From Lunularia cruciata (Eukaryota; Streptophyta; Marchantiopsida; Lunulariales; Lunulariaceae), in NCBI GenBank assembly GCA_948567375.1, contig OX419759.1, positions 51,116,593 to 51,180,592 of the forward strand: a stretch of 64,000 bases of DNA, read 5' to 3'. The notes under the pieces are model-generated. The model ran no database searches and had not been told where the DNA came from. It worked only from the letters and a program-made list of their open reading frames with translations. Shown here piece after piece: positions 25,162-37,574 of this stretch. A program made the translations under genes and the position numbers. How positions within the stretch are numbered: the first letter of the stretch is position 1; every line of letters begins with the position of its first letter.

Positions 25162-28100
25162 TATGACAACTCGGCAAATATCACTTTTGCAATAATCGGG
25201 TAAGTAAATTTTGTTCCCGTAGAGATACAAGTCAGAATTGGTCAAATACAAAGTCAAACAGTAACCTGTAGTTTTTCCTGGTTGCATCTTTAATCTCTCA
25301 GGTAGAAACCACACCCAAAAGAGAGTAACAAGCACTGATTTGCAGTCTTGTCACAAATTCACACTCCTTAATCACAACGCCATCAAATATTTCCAAAAAA
25401 TCTTGATTGTGATGATTCAGGCTCTCCCAAAAATGGCACTTCACTGCAAAACAACTTCGCCTCAGAATTGTGTTCCACCCCTCCACTGAAGGCACAACTT
25501 CCTTGATCAAAATTGCTTCACATCAACTTCGCACTGCACTCACAAATGCATATACTACCAACACTACAATTCCTCTCAGATCTATCAAAGCATTGCTTCG
25601 ATTGCACTTCACTCAGGATCAAACACACAGAATGAAGATCAAGGCTGTGGAATCCAACATCCAACAAGCACACTAACTTACACTTTGAATTTCTCCACAC
25701 ACTCACAAACACAATTGCAACGTTGATACTTGTAATCAAGCTCAAGCAACAAGCACTGCTTCACAACACTTTGCTTTATCTATTCTCAGAAATTATGAGC
25801 ACTGAACAACATAATACTGCAAATGCAACTCTTAAGTAATGAAGCAATCGACAATTATTTTCCTAATGTACCTCTTCCTAACAACTCTACAAACATGCAG
25901 ATCTGAAATGACAATGCACCTCTTCATATCTGCCTCTTCAAATCTCAATTCTATTTCTAATCCAATCCGATGTCTACTTCTTCCTTGGCTTTCAAACCCG
26001 AACCCGAAGTAAATTTACTTCTTACTACTCTGTCCTTGAGTTTCACATCTTCTACTTCTTCTACCAGATCCAGCAATTCTTTTTCCTGATCTGAAATTCC
26101 ACTAGTGGGTAATCTATCTAACTCCTCATCTCCCGACCCACTCTTCTCTAATGTCTCGACTGGTAATTTTGAAGACATTTGTACTCCTATGTTATCTACT
26201 TTGGGTTTTGCTCTAACATCCTTTCGAAGCTTTTCTATCTCTATTTTCACTAAGTCTAATCTAATTGAAATATTATCTTCTACTTCTAATATCTTCCTAT
26301 CTACACGAGTTCTTAACTTAATCAACAAGGCATTCAAATCAGTGTCTTTTGCCTGTCTTCGCCTCGTCTCCTGCACTAACAACTTCAACTCATGCAGTCT
26401 CATCTCTTCAATTCAAACGCTAGCCTCTGTACTCAACATTGCGTTCATCTTGAGGACTATCTCCTTCACTGGCTCCAATCTCATTTTTCTCTCTCACTCT
26501 CAATCTGCAAGCCAATCCTCCCTGTACATCACCAACTCCTCTTTGAACTCAGCTTTCACTGTCTCCTTCTCCTTTTCCTTCTGAACAACCTTCTCCTCTT
26601 GACTACAAAGTAACTCTCGTAATCAATCTTCTTCTCTGTATTGTGCCGCCAACTCTCTTTGTCAGAGTTGCTTCTTGTCCTTGACACTATCCATCACTCT
26701 ATCGAGCTCTTGATCCTTTGCTGCTACTCTCGCCATAGCATGGAATACTTCTACTCTTGAATCAGCAAACTGCTGCTTCAAGATTTCATACTCTGCTACT
26801 TGTCTCTCCCTTGCTATGTCACTCTTCTTCATAAGATCCTCTCAATAACTTACTTCTCTCTTCAGGTCTTTGATTACCTGACTTCTCTCTACTGCCTCCA
26901 CTTGCAGTACTTCTCTTTCCTCCTCACCTTGAGTTATACTCTTCTTCAACTCCAAGTTCTCTTCTTCTAATCGCGCTAATACCTGCAATATAGTCTTTAC
27001 CTCCGGACAAGTCGACTGCATCTCCTTCTTCCTATGCTCCAATTTCACCAACAATGGGCACACCACCTCCCTCAGATACTCCACTCCATCTCTCGCAACT
27101 ACTTCTTCTTGCATAGAAATCTCCTTCCTTACCTCTTCTTCACCCGATACTCACCTTCTCCTCTGCAGTCTTTGTATCAGAATCAAAGCCTCACTTCTTG
27201 AGCTTTCTCCTACCTCTTCCTTTGCTTTACTCGGCCCCGCTTCACACTTCACCTTACGTCTTGAGCGAACTCCTTGCTGTACTACGATCTTCTTTTCTTT
27301 GGGCACAGTTACTTTGTCTTCCAATTGTGTGTTGTCTTCGGCTTCCATCTCGGCTGGCACTGCTTCTTCGTAGTCATCAGCTGCTGGTGCCGAGGTCATG
27401 TCTCCCCCTTCATCACTATCGCTACTCGTATCTCCACTCTGCAGCATTAGCTCAGGCTCCTCCTCATGTTCCGAGTCTTTAGTTTTTAGCTCGGCATCTT
27501 CTTCAGAGTCTTTGTCCTCCGACTCGATTACCACCATACCTCGCCTTGGGTTGCCTCTTTGCGTCTTCCGAGGTTCCTTTGTGTCTTTGGCTTCACCTTG
27601 CTGACCCCTCTTCTTCAACTTCAGAGTACTCGCTTCTATCTCCACGCTTTTACCCGTCTTCATGTAGTACTCATCCGTGCTCCGGATTTGAAGAATGTAT
27701 TGTTGTTCCTCCATGTTGACTTCTCTTCTCAAGTTGGGATGGAAGTGAGACACCATTCTGTTTCACTCCGCCAAATTGAGCAAATTCAACCATGTGCTGC
27801 AAACGGCACGATGTAGTGTGGAGGCAACTTATCCCACAAATTCCACACCATCTGTCTCATACTCCCATGGAAGCACATTGCCCAATTAATAGGTTCTCTT
27901 GCAAACAACTTATGGAAGAACACCGCTTGGTGTTTCATCACATAAGTTGTTCTCTCCGGCTTCAAGATTGCCATGAGAGCACTCACAATCCCTCTCTTCA
28001 CTGGATCCTTGTAACTCTCAACCTTATACCCATTCTTTGTCTCTTTGAAGAGAAAGCATCTCTCACCTCCTGAGTCTCTTGAGCTATCTCTCCCTTCTCC

Positions 28101-28934
28101 AAGAACATGGCTCCCTGCTCCGAGCCTGCCTCCTTCCCGAGTACGAGTCTCCAATCTGACTTTGTCCAGTGAGCCGGATTTCCTCTCTTCCCTTCTTCCT
28201 CGGGTCCATCAAGACACTTACTCTCGATGATTTCTGTCATGAACCCTAGAAAGCTTACATTCCAGTTCCATGCTAGAAATGTGATCCAAAGTTGGCTCAA
28301 GACTTTGATCCTTGCTATTACATCTAACCTCTGAATTGCATGATTTCTCACTACAAATTCGGAGTTCTTCTTTCCTCCTCCCATCTCTTTTACTTTCTCA
28401 CTCTCTCTCAATTTCACTCTTGCGACTTCTCCCTTGTGCACTAACACAATTCCAACTCTATTTCCCTTCCCACAATCACCTGCAAGACGACTTTGCAATG
28501 ACAAAGGAAAATTACTCAACATTTTGTCTTTGCAAGTTTGATTTTTTATAGAGTTGCGCTTCTTCGTCTTCTGTCACTTTGAGTTTCTACCAAGAAATCA
28601 CACCTCCTGCATGCACCTACCACTGTTAATCACCTTCGTGTGTATGGGCCACCGGTTTTGAACGGTCCCTTCTTGAATTTCTTGCCCCGACGAAAGGTGG
28701 TTAGACTGCCTTTGCCTCGGGTTAAGCTCCCCCCAATACGAAGACAATTTACTTTGGGTTGTATGCTGATAGGGCATTTCTGAGTACTTTGCCTTATGAC
28801 CCAAAGTCACATTACCTCGGGTTTCATCCCAAAGACTCTTTTCTTTGCCTTCTTTGACCATACAGGCGCAATTCGACTTCTCTATACACTTCTTCTCCTA
28901 AATTTTGAAAAAAACAAAAAATGTGGGCACCACA
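25162..28934 (-). mobile_element. X-4: long (3.8-kb) X unit with coiled-coil coding region
   Basis: On the minus strand it begins TGTGGTGCCCACATTTTTT and ends GCCGAGTTGTCATA, the same termini as X-1 to X-3. The flanks gcacc (25157-25161) and gtacc (28935-28939) are a near-perfect TSD. Z-C has the uninterrupted target near 59110-59130. Length is 3773 bp, twice the short form. It shares about 45 bp at the start and about 1.1 kb at the end with the short units; the middle is extra coding sequence. No LTR pair, reverse transcriptase, integrase or transposase is visible. The short forms may be deletion derivatives of such a long form. Confidence 0.8.
25957..28530 (-). other. Coding region of X-4: gag-like N-terminal part, acidic linker, coiled coil
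   Basis: Reading on the minus strand, the upstream part (about 27780-28520) is globular and includes W-N-W-N-V-S-F-L-G-F-M-T-E-I and K-L-F-A-R-E-P-I-N-W-A. This style is reminiscent of the uncharacterised plant transposon ORF1-type proteins. It is followed by a highly acidic D/E/S-rich and K/R-rich stretch (about 27160-27760). Next come heptad-like E/K/L-rich segments (about 26250-27110), and an acidic C-terminus with V-E-T-L-E-K-S-G-S-G-D that is also present in X-1, X-2 and X-3. I do not recognise the protein. It is broken in this copy, with a handful of breaks. Confidence 0.5.
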
Positions 28935-29029
28935 GTACCCAACCACTTGATCTTTGCTCACCATAGGGCATTATTGGAGTAGATAGCTATGTAGAGTGAG
29001 ATGGACCTAACTATAAATTAGGGAGCAAT
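28935..29029 (+). other. Z-A tail upstream of the 3' LTR
   Basis: It aligns with Z-C 59022-59130 (complement): cttgatctttgctcaccata and agatagctatgtagagtgag have clear counterparts. It leads into the purine-rich stretch agggagcaa just before the LTR. Confidence 0.6.
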
Positions 29030-29642
29030 TTTTTAGAGTTTATGTTTGACATTTATATGATTTTTGCTTCTATAGTGTATGATATTAATCATACACTATA
29101 TGTTCATGTATATGGATAACAACTATCATGATATTTGTAGCATTGAAGCTAGTTTTCTAGGATGCTTGAGTAACAATTTTGACAATCATTGTGGAATCAA
29201 CATTTGCTCAAGGACTACTTAGTGATGGCTCGATAAAATGTTAGGTCAATTGATTGCACTATTGAGCTATTATTTTCACTATTAGATGGGCCTTTATATA
29301 CACCATTAGGGCTAGATTCTTTGGCCACTCTAGAGGAAGTATACCTCAAAGTGCAGCTCTAGAGAACTCAATTTTTCTTTGTTGAGGCTTTAAGCTCTTG
29401 GGTATAGTGGATAGTGGCATGTGAGCATCACTTGGATTCTCTTAGCTCAAGTAGGTATGGCTTGAAAATATGATCATGGCCTATTTGCAGTTTCTATTGA
29501 GTGTTGAATGCTCAAATTTAAGACATGATCTGAATTTTGATTGATTGATTATTGTAGGTCTTTGGAGTTTGTGTGTGACTTCTATATGAGTTGTGCTTTT
29601 ATAGTGTATCATGTTGATAACAATGTATATACATATAATATA
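29030..29642 (+). repeat. 3' LTR region of Z-A
   Basis: It starts near tttttagagtttatg and ends near ataatata, matching Z-C 58361-59021. A segment of about 100 bp containing cttctatagtgtat occurs at both edges (about 29030-29123 and 29555-29642), as in Z-C. The inner core starts near 29124 (tatcatgatatttgtag). Confidence 0.65.
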
Positions 29643-30465
29643 CTTCTACTGCCAAAGATCACTAACTTGATCAAGCCAATAGAAGTTTGATACCTCTTAT
29701 ATACCAAGTCAATTTGCTTATGCAAAGTCCAAGATAGAGGTCCTATTGTGGTATTCATACTTTCTGTAAAATTTGCAATTTTGTTTTGTTTTGTTTCTTT
29801 TTGACAAGGATAAGGGGAGTTATTTGCATGTTCAAAGGAAGAAATGCCTTTTTTAAGTATTCATCAGATTCTACCTATGTATATGTGAAGATAAAAATAA
29901 GATATCCATAAATATCTACATAGTATTATGGGAGGAGTACAAAGAAATCATACTCAAAGGAAGGGCAAAACTAGAAGAGAAGTACTAAGAATTGTTGGAA
30001 CCAAAGACCATCTACCAATTTAAATGATGTTGCTACCTAGGCAAAGAACCACCACCAAGGACATTTGGCATCCATCAAAGAGTTCCCACTTGAGGACAAA
30101 GATGGCTCAACCAAAGAACCTTGAATATAAAAATAAGAGCTAGTAGATTAATTTCATACCTTGTCATAAATTTACAAGAGCATTGCAAAGAAAATTTGTG
30201 GATAGAACTTCTTTGCAATTGTAGCACCCTTGATAGAAAGATAATTTAACCAAGAAGAGCAATGAGAAGGATCCTTGAAGTGATTCTTTTCTCCTCATGG
30301 ATACATAAGTGTGCAATGAGAGAGAAGGAGTGAATTACTCTAGAGCAAGCATTTGATATTCTTTCTTTGGAATTGGGAGCTATCATATAGGTGTCTATAT
30401 GAGTGGACTTGGGGGCACTCAAAGAATATGTTTGGATTAGATATAACTATTCCAAATAGCATTAT
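29643..30465. other. Unassigned intergenic sequence
   Basis: AT-rich sequence with no long open frame, no recognisable domain and no match that I can see to the repeat families in this window. It may be flanking DNA of Z-A or an older unrecognised element. Confidence 0.5.
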
Positions 30466-31211
30466 TGTTATCTTTCAAGGATAGGTGACCTTAAGAGCAA
30501 CACAAGAGAAAGTTTTGCACTCAATTTCCGATGCCCCAAAGGAGCACCTTGACTGTATGTATTATATAGCAAGGGGACTCCCTCGAAGGAAGCTCCACCC
30601 TTGGATCAGATACATGGATTGGTGATATGTCAATGAGCTCTACCTTTAGATTAGTTGCATGCATGGGTGACATGTCAGTTCTGATACTATCTGGTTGGTC
30701 AAACCATCTTTGACCAAAGAGAATTTTAAGGAATATTCCTATAGGAATCTCCTAATTGCATGGATGAAGTACCATTGGAAAATGCTTAATGAGATAAGCA
30801 TAAAGGAGGAAAGACTAGCATTTCCTTTGTGTGAGGAGAGGAGGAGGGATTTTACATTTTGAGGCCTAATTCATCCATTTAGGCCTCCAAAATTGGCTCT
30901 AAATTTTCCAAGCTATTTTTGACTCCTACACTATTAGTAAAAGTCATCTTTTAATGACATCTCTATCTGATCTACGTAGCCCATCATAGATAACATCCTT
31001 CTAAATGTTACCAAGCCAAATTTCATCTTTGGATAATATGTTTAGCTTTTGGTATTACAAATTCAGGCCATTTTTGGCTCTTGCCCTATTAATAGTACTC
31101 TTTTGGTGACATATCTATCTAATCTACCTAACCTATCATACATAATATTCTTCTAGATATTACCAAGCCAATTTTCACCTTTAGATGATATGTCTAGTTC
31201 TTGGTATTACA
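30466..31211 (-). repeat. W-s1: solo LTR of the W family with duplicated LTR start
   Basis: It matches the W LTR along its length (gatgccccaaaggagcacc, ttggatcagatacatgg and aggcctaattcatcc are shared). It is flanked by attat (30461-30465) and attac (31212-31216), a 4 of 5 TSD. The full LTR is 30466-31059; 31060-31211 repeats the first 152 bp of the LTR (minus-strand sense). No internal region is attached. Confidence 0.8.
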
Positions 31212-31216
31212 ATTAC

Positions 31217-32506
<1,290 letters not shown>

Positions 32507-32966
32507 CTTGTGATATACATAACTAACACCATTTGAGAGTAATCCACACTAGGGAACACAAAAGGTTCAGGTTGCTCCAAGATTTTTATAGCAACATCAA
32601 ATCCTAGAGTGCATATTAATCAAACTCTCATGGATAGTTTATCCATAGGTTGAAAGATTATCTCTATCACTAATCTTGAGAACTAGCTAATGAAGGTGGT
32701 AGTATTTTTGTAGCTGTACTAAGACTCTCTCCAAGATTCTTCCCTAAAGTCTTCAAAAGTGCTTTTACTCCACTACACTCATGTTCTTTTGAAGGTCCTT
32801 CTACTCCACAAACGTCACACAACTCCTTGGTCTTAGATCTTCTCCCTCCCAATCTTGGTGAAGAAGGTCCAACATGCAAACCCAAGTCAAGTAATCCTCT
32901 CATTTCCCTCAATCTCTTGCTCTCAAAATTCAATGGACATGAACTTGCCTTATGTCCCTTCTCTCC
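32507..32966 (-). mobile_element. Internal fragment of the V family
   Basis: The complement of this stretch matches V 42380-42836, the leader region just upstream of V gag. It includes the block encoding L-D-L-G-L-H-V-G-P-S-S-P-R-L-G-G-R-R-S-K and the untranslated run up to the gag start. Both edges are abrupt; the right edge coincides with a perfect hairpin (32951-32989). Confidence 0.85.
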
Positions 32967-32989
32967 AGATAGTGGAGAGAAGGGACATA
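32951..32989. repeat. Perfect 17-bp inverted repeat at the edge of the V fragment
   Basis: The arms tatgtcccttctctcca (32951-32967) and tggagagaagggacata (32973-32989) are exact reverse complements with a 5-nt loop, gatag. The left arm is V-derived sequence; the right arm has no counterpart in V. This looks like a fold-back breakpoint. Confidence 0.9.
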
Positions 32990-33427
32990 CATCAAGTGGA
33001 TGTATAAGATGAACTCTAGGAGGCCCTAATAGTAATGCATCATGAAGATAAAGGTGTAGTTATTGAAGTTCTAGCACACTTGTTGCCAACATTTTGTAGG
33101 CCTACAATAAGATTCTTGTAAATAATTCTCCATCAATACAAAGAAGAGAGACCAAATGCAATGGATTATACATTTTTGGTCAAGAGATTGCACACCAATA
33201 GGTACATAACAAAGGCAAAGATAGCCAAGATGAAGGAGGAGAAGGTTAGACACCTATACAAAGAAGAGTGCAAGAAGGTGAATGCACTAGTGCAAGAAAA
33301 TCAAAAAGTCAAGGAGTAGAACACCTTACGAGCTATAGAGAAAAAGACCTTTGAAGAAGATATCCAAATATTGTTTGGAGATCTTAGAGCTCTTTGGATC
33401 AAGGGTAAAAAAAAGGAGCAAGGGTAC

Positions 33428-34117
33428 TATGAGCCGGCCTGTCTCTCACTCAAGATGAACCTTTGATGGCTATTATGGTAGCACATCATGGACTAAGAAG
33501 GCAAAGAACCCCAACTCCATCATACTCCTCCAAGGCTAACACTCCAAGACTCAAGACATTGCTCGCTAGAGAACTTAATGATAAAGAAATAGTTGCAAAT
33601 GAAAGGATGATGAGTACCTCCTCACCCCTTGTTTATATACTTGTGAAATAGTTACACACTAAAGTTACTATTTACTATAGTAACTCAAGTTACTAGGCTA
33701 AAAGTCACGTTAAGTCAAAAAGTATAAAGGAATATCCATCCACATGGGCATATTCCACTAAGCATGTGATTTTATCTTTACCCAACCACTAAGTCAAGAA
33801 TTCCTTCACATGGGTATCCTTGGACTAAAGAAGAATCCAAAACAAAAAGGCTTGCAGCCCAAGAGTTCTCAACTCTTTCCTCAAAGCCAAACACCTAAGA
33901 ATAATACCAAGTCAACACACTAGAATCCTAAGTAGTGGTGCTCATCTTTTCCACTTCCTTTAAAGTAAAGTCCCCTCTATCTTAGCTATGACTAAATTTA
34001 GCTATTCATGACTAATGTAGAACTATCCTTTATCTCTATATAAATGATATCTCTCAAGTACTTATAATACCAAGCTAAATATCATAACATCACACACATG
34101 CACAAATGGGTATGACA
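33428..34117 (-). repeat. Solo LTR of the V family
   Basis: Exactly 690 bp, the length of both V LTRs, and the reverse complement of them. In sense it begins TGTCATACCCATTTGTGCATG and ends GGCCGGCTCATA. It is flanked by the 4-bp direct repeat gtac (33424-33427 and 34118-34121). It is clearly more diverged than the two V LTRs are from each other, so it is an older insertion of the same family. Confidence 0.9.
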
Positions 34118-35594
34118 GTACAAAGAAGAACTACATAGAAAGGATGTAGAGGTTGCAAGCCTTTGAGATAAGTTGAACCAAGAGAAGGTAGAGATTGTTA
34201 CCTTGTAATTATATATGTCTCAATACAAGAAAGAGGAAGCAATTAAGATGTAAGTCTTGCAAGAGAAGCTCAAGAAAGAGGAGATGGAGTAGTAGATTGG
34301 CTAAAGATCATGCAAGAAGTTACAATTAAAGTCAATGCATAGGAAACAAACTCCAAAGAAGAGAAGCTTAAGATCATTAAGGAGCTAAGAGATCTTTAAG
34401 ATTAGCTAATAGCCATAAAAGAGGAGGTAGATGTAGGTAGGATGATCGAAGCCAAGCTTCATGAGCTAAAAGTACAAGTCTAAATGTTGAGTGCTCAAGC
34501 CTACAAAGATTTAAAGGTGGACCAATTGTCCTTAAATTCAAGGAACATGTAGATAGAAAATTTCAAGAAACCTATGACATTATAGTACTAGAGATTGCAT
34601 ATGACAAGGAGAGAATCAAAATCCTCCTTAAGCAGCTAGAGGCAAAGGTAGTATTGTAGTTTGTACTAAAGAACACTCACTAAATAAAAATTCTTTGCAG
34701 TTGTTATGATCTTTGGAGTAGGATGAAGATACCCAAAGACAATAAAGTAGGAAGTTTCTTTGAGAGAGAATTAATACATTCTACAACACATGGTAATTTA
34801 TTGGTAATGTTCATATAAAAAAGATAGAATAAGACAAGGATGATAAATCTGCAATGTATAGTGTAGATGCAAGGAAGTGCAATCTTGGTAGATCTTTGCA
34901 TTTTCTCAATTGTCAGATCCTTTGGTTAGGAGTAGGAAGTACTATTTAAGATATCTACTACATATCAATATCTATTCAGCCCTTTGAACATGAGTAAAGC
35001 AAAAGTGCCACAAGCTCTTTATTGCTTATTCTTAATTTTGAATATTGGTTGTATGTCTCTATTGAGTGATTGTGAGGAATCTTTGTAGTAGGAACCCAAG
35101 TAATTGGTTGTGTGTGACTAATATGGCTAGGGTATGAGATCCTTGGTAGTTCTTAAGGAGCAAAGCAATGCCTTGATGGGTCTCAAGTGAGCTATAGTGT
35201 TGAAAGTACTACAAGAGCAAATACAACACATTATTGCCAATCCAAAGAGGCTTTGGAGTTGTGTCATTGGGAAGGGTAGAACATATTCTTTGGAATTGAA
35301 GTCTTTGTAGTAGAAGTAACATCTTTGAGTTGCTTGAATCATTACCTTTAGGAAATAGTTGGAACTTATCAAAAGTGAAAGTGATTTTTGAATATTTTTT
35401 GTTTGCCATAATGCACCATTGGGGGTGACAATACCCTTTTCTAGGAGTGGTTCTTGCCCAAGAGGTCAAATAGATAACAATAAATAATTGAAAATTTTGA
35501 TAGTTCTCTTGAAATCTAGTGATTTTGTTACCCGTACCTTTGTGTGAATACCTATTCCTTGATGTTATATTGTAAATTAAATGACATTGGGTTG

Positions 35595-36341
35595 TGTAAT
35601 ACCAATAGCTAGACATATGATCTAGAGATGAAATTTGGTTTGGTAACATCTGGGAGGATGTTTAACATGATGGAATAAATAGATTATATAGAGGTATCAC
35701 CAAAAGAGTACTTCTATTAATAGGCAAGAAATCAAAACATGCTTGAAGACTTTAGAATCAATAGCTACACATATGATCTACAGGTAGAATTTGGGTTGGT
35801 AACATCTAAATGGATGGTACACGTAATGGATGAAGTATATCAGGTAGAGATATCATGAAAAGAGCACTTCTACTAATAGGGCAAAAACCAAAATAGGCCT
35901 GAAACTTTAAGAGGTAATTTTGGAGGCCTAAACAGATAAATTAGGCCTCAAAAATATGTTGATTCCCCCCTCCAAACAAATGAAAGGTTGGCCTTCCCTC
36001 CTCCTTGGTTTGTCTTGCCAAGAGCTTTCCAATGGTATCTCACCCATGTGATTCTGAGATTTCTACAAGAAGATTCTATAAAAGATTCCTTCCCATCAAA
36101 GCTTGTTTGACCAACCAAATGGGACCAAGATCAACATGTAACCTATCCAAGCAAGTAATCTAAGGGTGGAGCTCACTGATAGGTCACCTATCCATGTAAT
36201 TAATCCTATGGTGGAGCATCCTTGGAGGAGATCCTCTTTAGCTCTATAAGAAAGACAAGTTGCTCCCTTGGGGCACCAAAGTTTGAGTGTGAAACTTGTG
36301 TTTTCTCTTTTTTGTTTCTCTGCTATCCTTGGAATATTATA
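35595..36341 (+). repeat. W-s2: solo LTR of the W family with duplicated LTR start
   Basis: The complement matches the W LTRs; here the sense runs on the plus strand, from tgtaatacc to ccttggaatattata. Flanks ggttg (35590-35594) and ggttt (36342-36346) form a 4 of 5 TSD. The first 162 bp (35595-35756) are repeated at the start of the following full LTR. The duplication has the same inner breakpoint as in W-s1, so both belong to one subfamily. Confidence 0.8.
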
Positions 36342-36395
36342 GGTTTTCACAACTACTCTAGTATAATCTAATATAATATCTCTTAATAGGTCCTA

Positions 36396-36860
36396 TGTCA
36401 TGCCATTTGTAGCATCACACCTAGATTGCTCGGACTCTAGAGTAGTAATGTTGGTAGTCATGAGTATTTTGGTAGTTACTCATAGACTACTTGTTGATAA
36501 ATAGATTTTATGTTCACGATATTGACTACATAGTAGGGCCCACTATCACTTGCACCATTTGGACCATCGGGTGTGCCGTCAGCGGGACATTTAGGGTTTG
36601 TGACCTAGCTCAAGTCCAAGGGGTATACTTTTGAAGTGCAGTTCCAAAGAGCTTACTTCTCTAATGTTGAGCCTTCTAGTTCTTGGCTATGGTGTACAAA
36701 GGCCAACGAGTGTCACCTAGATTCTATTAGTTAGAGTGGGTATGGCTTGACTATAATCAATGCCCAATTGTTGGCAAATTATTGAGTGACAGATTAAGTA
36801 TTGATCTGGTTGAGTGTGATTCAAGTTGTGTAAATAAACTAATTACATCAGAAAAGTGAG
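36396..36860 (+). repeat. 5' LTR core of Z-B
   Basis: It begins tgtcatgccatttgtagcat and shares with the Z-C LTR complement the blocks cagcgggac, agctcaagtcca.ggggtata, gttgagcctt and gagtgacagat.aagta. It runs into the V insertion at 36864. The upstream edge of the LTR is disturbed by X-5 and W-s2. Confidence 0.75.
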
Positions 36861-36863
36861 GTC

Positions 36864-37553
36864 TATAACACCCATTTGTGCATGTGTGTGGTATTGTGAT
36901 ATTTAGCTTGGTATTACAAGTACTTAAGAGATATTATTTATAAAGATAAAGGATGGTTCTATATTAGTCATGGTTAGCTAAAGTTAGTCATAGCTAAGAT
37001 AGAGGGGACTTTACTTTAGAGGAAGTAGAAAAGATGAGTACCACTATTTTGGATTTTAGTGTGTTGACTTGGTATTATTCCTAGGTGTTTGGCTTTGAGG
37101 AAAGAGTTGAGAACTCTTGGGCCCGCAAGCCTTTTTGTTTTGGATTCTTCTTTAGTCCAAAGATGGCCCATGTGAAGGAATCCTTGACTTAGTGGTTGGG
37201 TCAAGATAGGACCACATGCTTAGGAGAATATGCCCATGTGAATGGATAATCCTTTCTACTTTTTGACTTTACTTGACTTTTAGTCTAGTAACTTGAGTTA
37301 CTATGGTACTTAGTAACTTTGGTACGTAACTATTTCACAAGTATATAAACAAGGGGTGAGGAGGTACTCATGATCCTTTCATTTGCAACTATCTCTCTCT
37401 CATTGAGTTCTCTAGTGAGCAATGTCTTGAGTCTTGGAGTGTTAGCTTTGGAGGAGTATGATGGAGTTCGGGTTCCTTACCTTCTTAGTCCATGGTGCGC
37501 TATCATAATAGCCATCAAAGGTTCATCTTGAGTGAGAGACAGGCCGGCTCACA
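36864..37553 (+). repeat. 5' LTR of V
   Basis: 690 bp, from TATAACACCCATTTGTGCATG (canonical TG start changed in this copy) to GGCCGGCTCACA. A TATA box, tatataaa, lies at 37342-37349, with candidate transcription start downstream. Confidence 0.95.
37342..37349 (+). promoter_or_regulatory. TATA box in the V 5' LTR
   Basis: tatataaa is followed by acaaggggtgagg and is conserved at the same place in the 3' LTR (48235-48242). It probably marks the U3/R promoter of the element. Confidence 0.7.
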
Positions 37554-37557
37554 TTTT

Positions 37558-37574
37558 TGGTTCCATTGCCGGGA
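37558..37574 (+). other. Primer-binding site of V (tRNA-Asp type)
   Basis: TGGTTCCATTGCCGGGA, four bases after the LTR, agrees at most positions with TGGCGCCGTTGCCGGGGA, the tRNA-Asp primer site used by plant Athila/Tat elements. Confidence 0.75.

Larger units (their letters stand above)
2300..29642 (+). mobile_element. Z-A: old Ty3/gypsy element with methyltransferase and PHD domains, split by four insertions
   Basis: The sense-strand order is: 5' LTR region (2300-3150), leader, gag with two zinc knuckles, protease, a DNA cytosine methyltransferase-like domain, reverse transcriptase, RNase H, integrase, PHD-finger-like segment, and 3' LTR region (to 29642). Continuity across each insertion was established by comparison with Z-B and Z-C, which have the same sequence uninterrupted there. 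The inserts are X-1 (TSD atttg), Y-2, W (TSD atagg) and X-4 (TSD gcacc/gtacc). The copy is strongly decayed, with many breaks and conspicuous loss of CpG relative to Z-C. Net length without inserts is about 9.7 kb. Confidence 0.85.
33000..36351 (+). mobile_element. X-5: diverged, decayed X unit carrying two solo LTRs
   Basis: Sequence at 35150-35590 follows the 3' part of X-1 to X-3 in order: caatgccttgatgggtctca, gggaagggtagaaca, cccttttctaggagtggttc and acattgggttg. Its end, ggttttcaca, is split by W-s2 and resumes at 36342-36351. Upstream, 33130-33420 and 34120-34680 encode K/E-rich heptad-like coiled-coil sequence, as expected of the long X form. The left boundary cannot be seen; 33000 is a guess. 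It is interrupted by the V-family solo LTR at 33428-34117. It seems to have been inserted in the LTR of Z-B. Confidence 0.5.

Noticed and set aside
26105-28551. Several plus-strand open frames of 60-160 codons rich in Ser, Leu and Phe
   Set aside because: They are antisense shadows of the minus-strand X-4 coding region.
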